A stretch of 7,557 bases of DNA from NCBI GenBank assembly GCA_963169155.1, contig CAUJGI010000311.1, forward strand, positions 1-7,557. Reading direction: 5' to 3'. Position 1 is the stretch's first letter; each line of letters begins with the position of its first letter. This DNA comes from Chloroflexota bacterium. Its GTDB lineage: Bacteria > Chloroflexota > Anaerolineae > Promineifilales > Promineifilaceae. The translations under genes were made by a program, and so were the position numbers. The notes under the pieces were generated by a model that was not told the DNA's origin, did not search any database, and saw only the letters and a program-made list of their open reading frames with translations. Of the stretch, positions 5,183 to 7,557 are shown one piece after another.

Positions 5183-6298
5183 ATGGACAATTACCACCGA
5201 CAACAACGTGTGAACACATTTTTGGTGCCGCTGCTGGCTGTTATTTCTGGGCTGGTTGTAGCGGCCGTTTTAATTATATTTACCGATAACTCTCCCTTTG
5301 CCGCTTTTGAGGAGCTGTTTAAGGCCGGGTTTGGCTGTTCTTCGCTAAACCGCTGCGCGTTCTTCACCACGCTGGAACGGGCCACGCCGCTTATGCTTAC
5401 CGGGCTTTCGGCCGTGGTGGCATTCCGCTCTGGGATGTTTAGCATTGGCCAGGAAGGGCAGTTTGCCCTGGGCGCGCTTACCGCCGCCTGGCTGGGGTTT
5501 GCCCTTGATTTACCGCCCGTCGTCCACGCCATCGTCATCATGCTGGCAGCGATGGTTATTGGCGGCATCTATGGCTGGATTCCCGGCGTGCTCAAGGTGA
5601 AGCTGAACATCAACGAAGTGATCACGACGATTGTGATGAACGAAATCGCCGTGCTGGTTTTGGTTTATATGGTTAACTTCCCGCTGCGGGCGGATCGGGG
5701 CACAACGGCGTATTCGCCGGTGATTGACGAGACGGCCAAGCTGATGATTTTTATGCCCGGTTCCAAATGGGGCATGGGGTTTGTGATTGCCATCGCCGCC
5801 GTGCTGGCGGTCTATTTTTACCTGTGGCGCTCGGCCCCGGGGTATGAACAGCGGATGGCGGGGCAATCCTCGTTGTTTGCCCTGTTTGGCGGCATTCGCA
5901 ACGACCGGGCGGCGATTCGCGGCATGTTCATCAGCGGGGCGCTGGCTGGTCTGGCGGGGGCCATTGAGGTGATTGGCGTTCATTATCGCATCAATCAGGA
6001 TTTTGCTCCCGGTTTAGGCTTCACCGGGCTTTCCGTGGCGATTTTGGGGCAGGTGCATCCGTTTGGCGTGTTCCTGGTGGCGATTTTGTTTGCCGGGGTG
6101 GGGCTGGGCGCGCAGCTCGGCTTGCAGATCAACCTGGGCATTCCGCGCGAACTGGGCGGCACGGTCATTGCTTTGATGATTCTGTTTGTGGCGGCGGAGA
6201 AGTTTTACACGGATGGCATCAGTGGTTTACGGGAACGATGGGCACATTTTAGAGGGCAGAAAACGGCCGTTGAGCTGGCCATGGAGGAGAGAGAGTAA
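5183..6298 (+). CDS. Nucleoside ABC transporter permease (NupP-like)
   Basis: This 371-residue integral membrane protein is one of the two channel subunits of the importer. It has a first membrane helix at about 13-33 and then a loop with Cys52 and Cys58 (FGC...RC). The family block ERATPLMLTGL (65-75) is followed by VAFRSGMFSIGQEGQ (79-93), with the conserved Glu91. LNINEVITTIVMNEIAV (141-157) and the coupling segment near 219-238, which contacts the ATPase, come next, followed by RGMFISGALAGLAGA (246-260). The hydrophilic C-terminal tail (about 340-371) is longer than in the paralogue at 1115-2110. The gene starts 4 bases after the ATPase stop and ends in TAATG shared with the next permease, so the three are translationally coupled. 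The substrate is inferred to be nucleosides from the BMP receptor and phosphorylase nearby. Confidence 0.93.
   Translation: MDNYHRQQRVNTFLVPLLAVISGLVVAAVLIIFTDNSPFAAFEELFKAGFGCSSLNRCAFFTTLERATPLMLTGLSAVVAFRSGMFSIGQEGQFALGALTAAWLGFALDLPPVVHAIVIMLAAMVIGGIYGWIPGVLKVKLNINEVITTIVMNEIAVLVLVYMVNFPLRADRGTTAYSPVIDETAKLMIFMPGSKWGMGFVIAIAAVLAVYFYLWRSAPGYEQRMAGQSSLFALFGGIRNDRAAIRGMFISGALAGLAGAIEVIGVHYRINQDFAPGLGFTGLSVAILGQVHPFGVFLVAILFAGVGLGAQLGLQINLGIPRELGGTVIALMILFVAAEKFYTDGISGLRERWAHFRGQKTAVELAMEERE
6283..6287 (+). promoter_or_regulatory. Ribosome binding site of the last permease gene
   Basis: GGAGG lies 10 bases before the ATG at 6298, within the final codons of the preceding permease, and supports that start and the TAATG coupling. 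Confidence 0.65.
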
Positions 6299-7266
6299 TG
6301 GAAGGCGATCTGTTTACTGTCGCACTATTGAGTAGCGGCTTACGACTGGCAACACCCATTATCCTGGCGGCGCTGGGTGGCGCGTTTTGCGCCCGCGCTG
6401 GCGTACTGAACCTCGCTCTGGAAGGCAAGATGCTTTTGGGCGCGTTTGTGGCCATCGTGGCTACGTTTTATCTTGGCAACACCTTCGCTGGCATATTTGT
6501 GGCGATGCTGCTCGGCGGGCTACTGGGGTATCTGTTTGCCTTTTTCTACTTGAGGTATCAGGTCAATCTCATCATTCTGGCCCTGGCCATTAACCTGCTC
6601 ATCGGCGAACTGACGGTGTACGTGATGCGCGTTTTGTTTGGCAACGTCGGCTCGTGGTCGGACCCCAGCATTCAGCGGCTGCCAGACTTTGAGATTCCGC
6701 TGCTGAGCAGCATTCCCATTTTGGGCGATATTTTGAGTGGCTATAACTTTATTGTTTATTTCTCCTGGGTGGCCTGCATTGTGGGCTACATTGTGCTGTT
6801 CCACAGCAAGTTTGGGCGGCACATCCGCGCCGTGGGCGAAAACAAGCAGGCGGCAGAGACGCTGGGCATCAACGTGCGCCGGGTGCAGGTTTCGGCGATG
6901 GTTATTGCCGGGATGCTGTGTGCCCTGGGCGGCGCGTTCCTCTCTGTGGGGCATCTGTCGTTGTTTACGCGCAACATGAGCAACGGACTGGGCTGGGTGG
7001 CCGTGACCGCCAACATTTTTGGCTTCCAGCACCCGCTGGGCGTGCTGCTGACCGGTTATTTCTTTGGCCTGGCCGAAGCGTTTGCCGTGCGTATCCAAAA
7101 CGTGACGGATTTGCCGCCGAACTTGATTCAGCTGCTGCCGCAGTTTGCCACGCTGGCGGCGCTCATTTTGGTGGCGCTGCGCGAGAAAGCAAACCTGGCG
7201 CTAATTCGCCGCCGCTTCCGCCGCCAACTGGCGCGGGGGGAGATGCAGTCTGCGGCTGGGGATTGA
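6298..7266 (+). CDS. Nucleoside ABC transporter permease (NupQ-like)
   Basis: This 322-residue integral membrane protein is the second channel subunit. It opens directly with a hydrophobic region (LRLATPIILAALGGAF, 15-30), as is usual for the shorter NupQ-type partner. It carries NLALEGKML (38-46), the N-x-x-x-E-G motif of the family, and a canonical ATPase-coupling segment GRHIRAVGENKQAAETLGI (173-191). NMSNGLGWVAV (226-236) in a late helix is typical of this subgroup. The C-terminus is basic (RRRFRRQ, 304-310), consistent with a cytoplasmic end. Its ATG overlaps the previous stop by one base, so equal amounts of both permeases are expected. It is clearly of a different subtype from the permeases at 1115 and 5183, so either of those could be its partner. 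A palindromic repeat follows the stop. Confidence 0.93.
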   Translation: MEGDLFTVALLSSGLRLATPIILAALGGAFCARAGVLNLALEGKMLLGAFVAIVATFYLGNTFAGIFVAMLLGGLLGYLFAFFYLRYQVNLIILALAINLLIGELTVYVMRVLFGNVGSWSDPSIQRLPDFEIPLLSSIPILGDILSGYNFIVYFSWVACIVGYIVLFHSKFGRHIRAVGENKQAAETLGINVRRVQVSAMVIAGMLCALGGAFLSVGHLSLFTRNMSNGLGWVAVTANIFGFQHPLGVLLTGYFFGLAEAFAVRIQNVTDLPPNLIQLLPQFATLAALILVALREKANLALIRRRFRRQLARGEMQSAAGD

Positions 7267-7272
7267 TGGTGG

Positions 7273-7319
7273 CCGGTAATCGGTGAACGGTAAAACCGAT
7301 TACCGTTCACGGATTACGG
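7273..7319. repeat. Imperfect palindromic repeat after the transporter operon
   Basis: The arm at 7273-7293 pairs with 7300-7319 at 19 positions. There is a perfect 11-bp core (7283-7293 with 7300-7310), one G-G mismatch, one bulged G and a 6-base loop. An alternative fold pairs CGGTAATCGGT (7274-7284) with ACCGATTACCG (7295-7305). It fills most of the 58-base gap to the next gene and has no T-run after it. It probably is a dispersed intergenic repeat; it could stabilise the operon's 3' end. Confidence 0.7.
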
Positions 7320-7324
7320 GGAAA

Positions 7325-7557
7325 ATGGATCAGATGAACTGGTGGCAGGAGCTGGAACCTGAGCAGGCAGAGCTGCTCAAAGCGGTGTGGATCCCGGTGG
7401 GGGTGCCGGGGTATGCGGGGATAGCCAAGGCACAGTGGCGGGAAGTGCTGGACGGCCGTTTCGGATCGCAAAACTGGCGCATCCACTACATCGTGCGGGG
7501 GAAAAGCGTTCCATTTAGCGAAGCCATTCTAGAGTACGAGGCGGCGTATCGGCACTT
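7325..7557 (+). CDS. Unrecognised protein, N-terminal part (runs off the window)
   Basis: An open frame from ATG 7325 continues without a stop to the window edge (77 complete codons). I do not recognise the family. The visible part is hydrophilic and starts MDQMNWWQELEPEQAELL, with a likely helix to about residue 22, a Gly/Pro-rich stretch VGVPGYAGIA (25-34), then QWREVLDGRF (37-46), NWRIHYIVRG (50-59) and an acidic helix SEAILEYEAAY (65-75). There is no signal peptide or membrane helix so far, so it is probably cytoplasmic. GGGG just before the ATG is a weak purine-rich ribosome site; ATG 7334 is an alternative start. It shares strand and direction with the transporter operon but is separated from it by the palindrome, so co-transcription is uncertain. 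Codon use, including the ACGGCCGT octamer at 7452, looks like its neighbours. Confidence 0.65.
   Translation, partial: MDQMNWWQELEPEQAELLKAVWIPVGVPGYAGIAKAQWREVLDGRFGSQNWRIHYIVRGKSVPFSEAILEYEAAYRH

Overview
This 7,557-base window (about 56% GC by eye) is a single-direction, plus-strand block of nucleoside-salvage genes. The centre is a complete BMP/PnrA-type nucleoside ABC importer: a lipoprotein receptor, a double-domain ATPase and two permeases. Upstream lie an extra, divergent copy of one permease, a nucleoside phosphorylase of the PNP/uridine phosphorylase superfamily, and the 3' end of an ADP-ribosylglycohydrolase gene. The lipoprotein signal followed by a Gly/Glu-rich linker, the FGC...C permease type and the 9-bp-periodic intergenic repeats suggest an environmental bacterium, perhaps Chloroflexota (Anaerolineae-like). 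That taxonomic guess is inference only.

Layout: 1-270, C-terminus of an ADP-ribosylglycohydrolase; 273-333, inverted array of 9-bp repeats; 359-1075, nucleoside phosphorylase; 1068-1105, second degenerate 9-bp-periodic patch; 1115-2110, extra permease; 2111-2446, non-coding leader with a candidate extended -10 promoter and a terminator-like hairpin; 2447-3517, BMP lipoprotein; 3542-3583, 19-bp hairpin; 3598-5178, ATPase; 5183-6298, permease; 6298-7266, second permease, joined to the previous gene by a TAATG overlap; 7273-7319, another imperfect palindrome; 7325 to the end, start of an unrecognised gene.

How the genes fit together: the lipoprotein would capture nucleosides outside the membrane, and the two permeases with the ATPase would import them. 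The phosphorylase would split them into base and pentose-1-phosphate. The ADP-ribosylglycohydrolase is another N-glycosidic-bond enzyme and may feed the same ribose pool. The phosphorylase and extra permease form an upstream group. The receptor has its own leader, and the hairpin after it could allow more receptor than membrane subunits to be made.

The least expected signals are: the 8-bp palindrome ACGGCCGT seven times (about 0.2 expected from base composition), mostly in coding sequence, resembling a highly iterated palindrome; a third permease without a matching ATPase, in which a conserved Glu is replaced by Phe; a possible attenuator leader before the receptor gene; and a phosphorylase that mixes purine- and uridine-phosphorylase active-site features.
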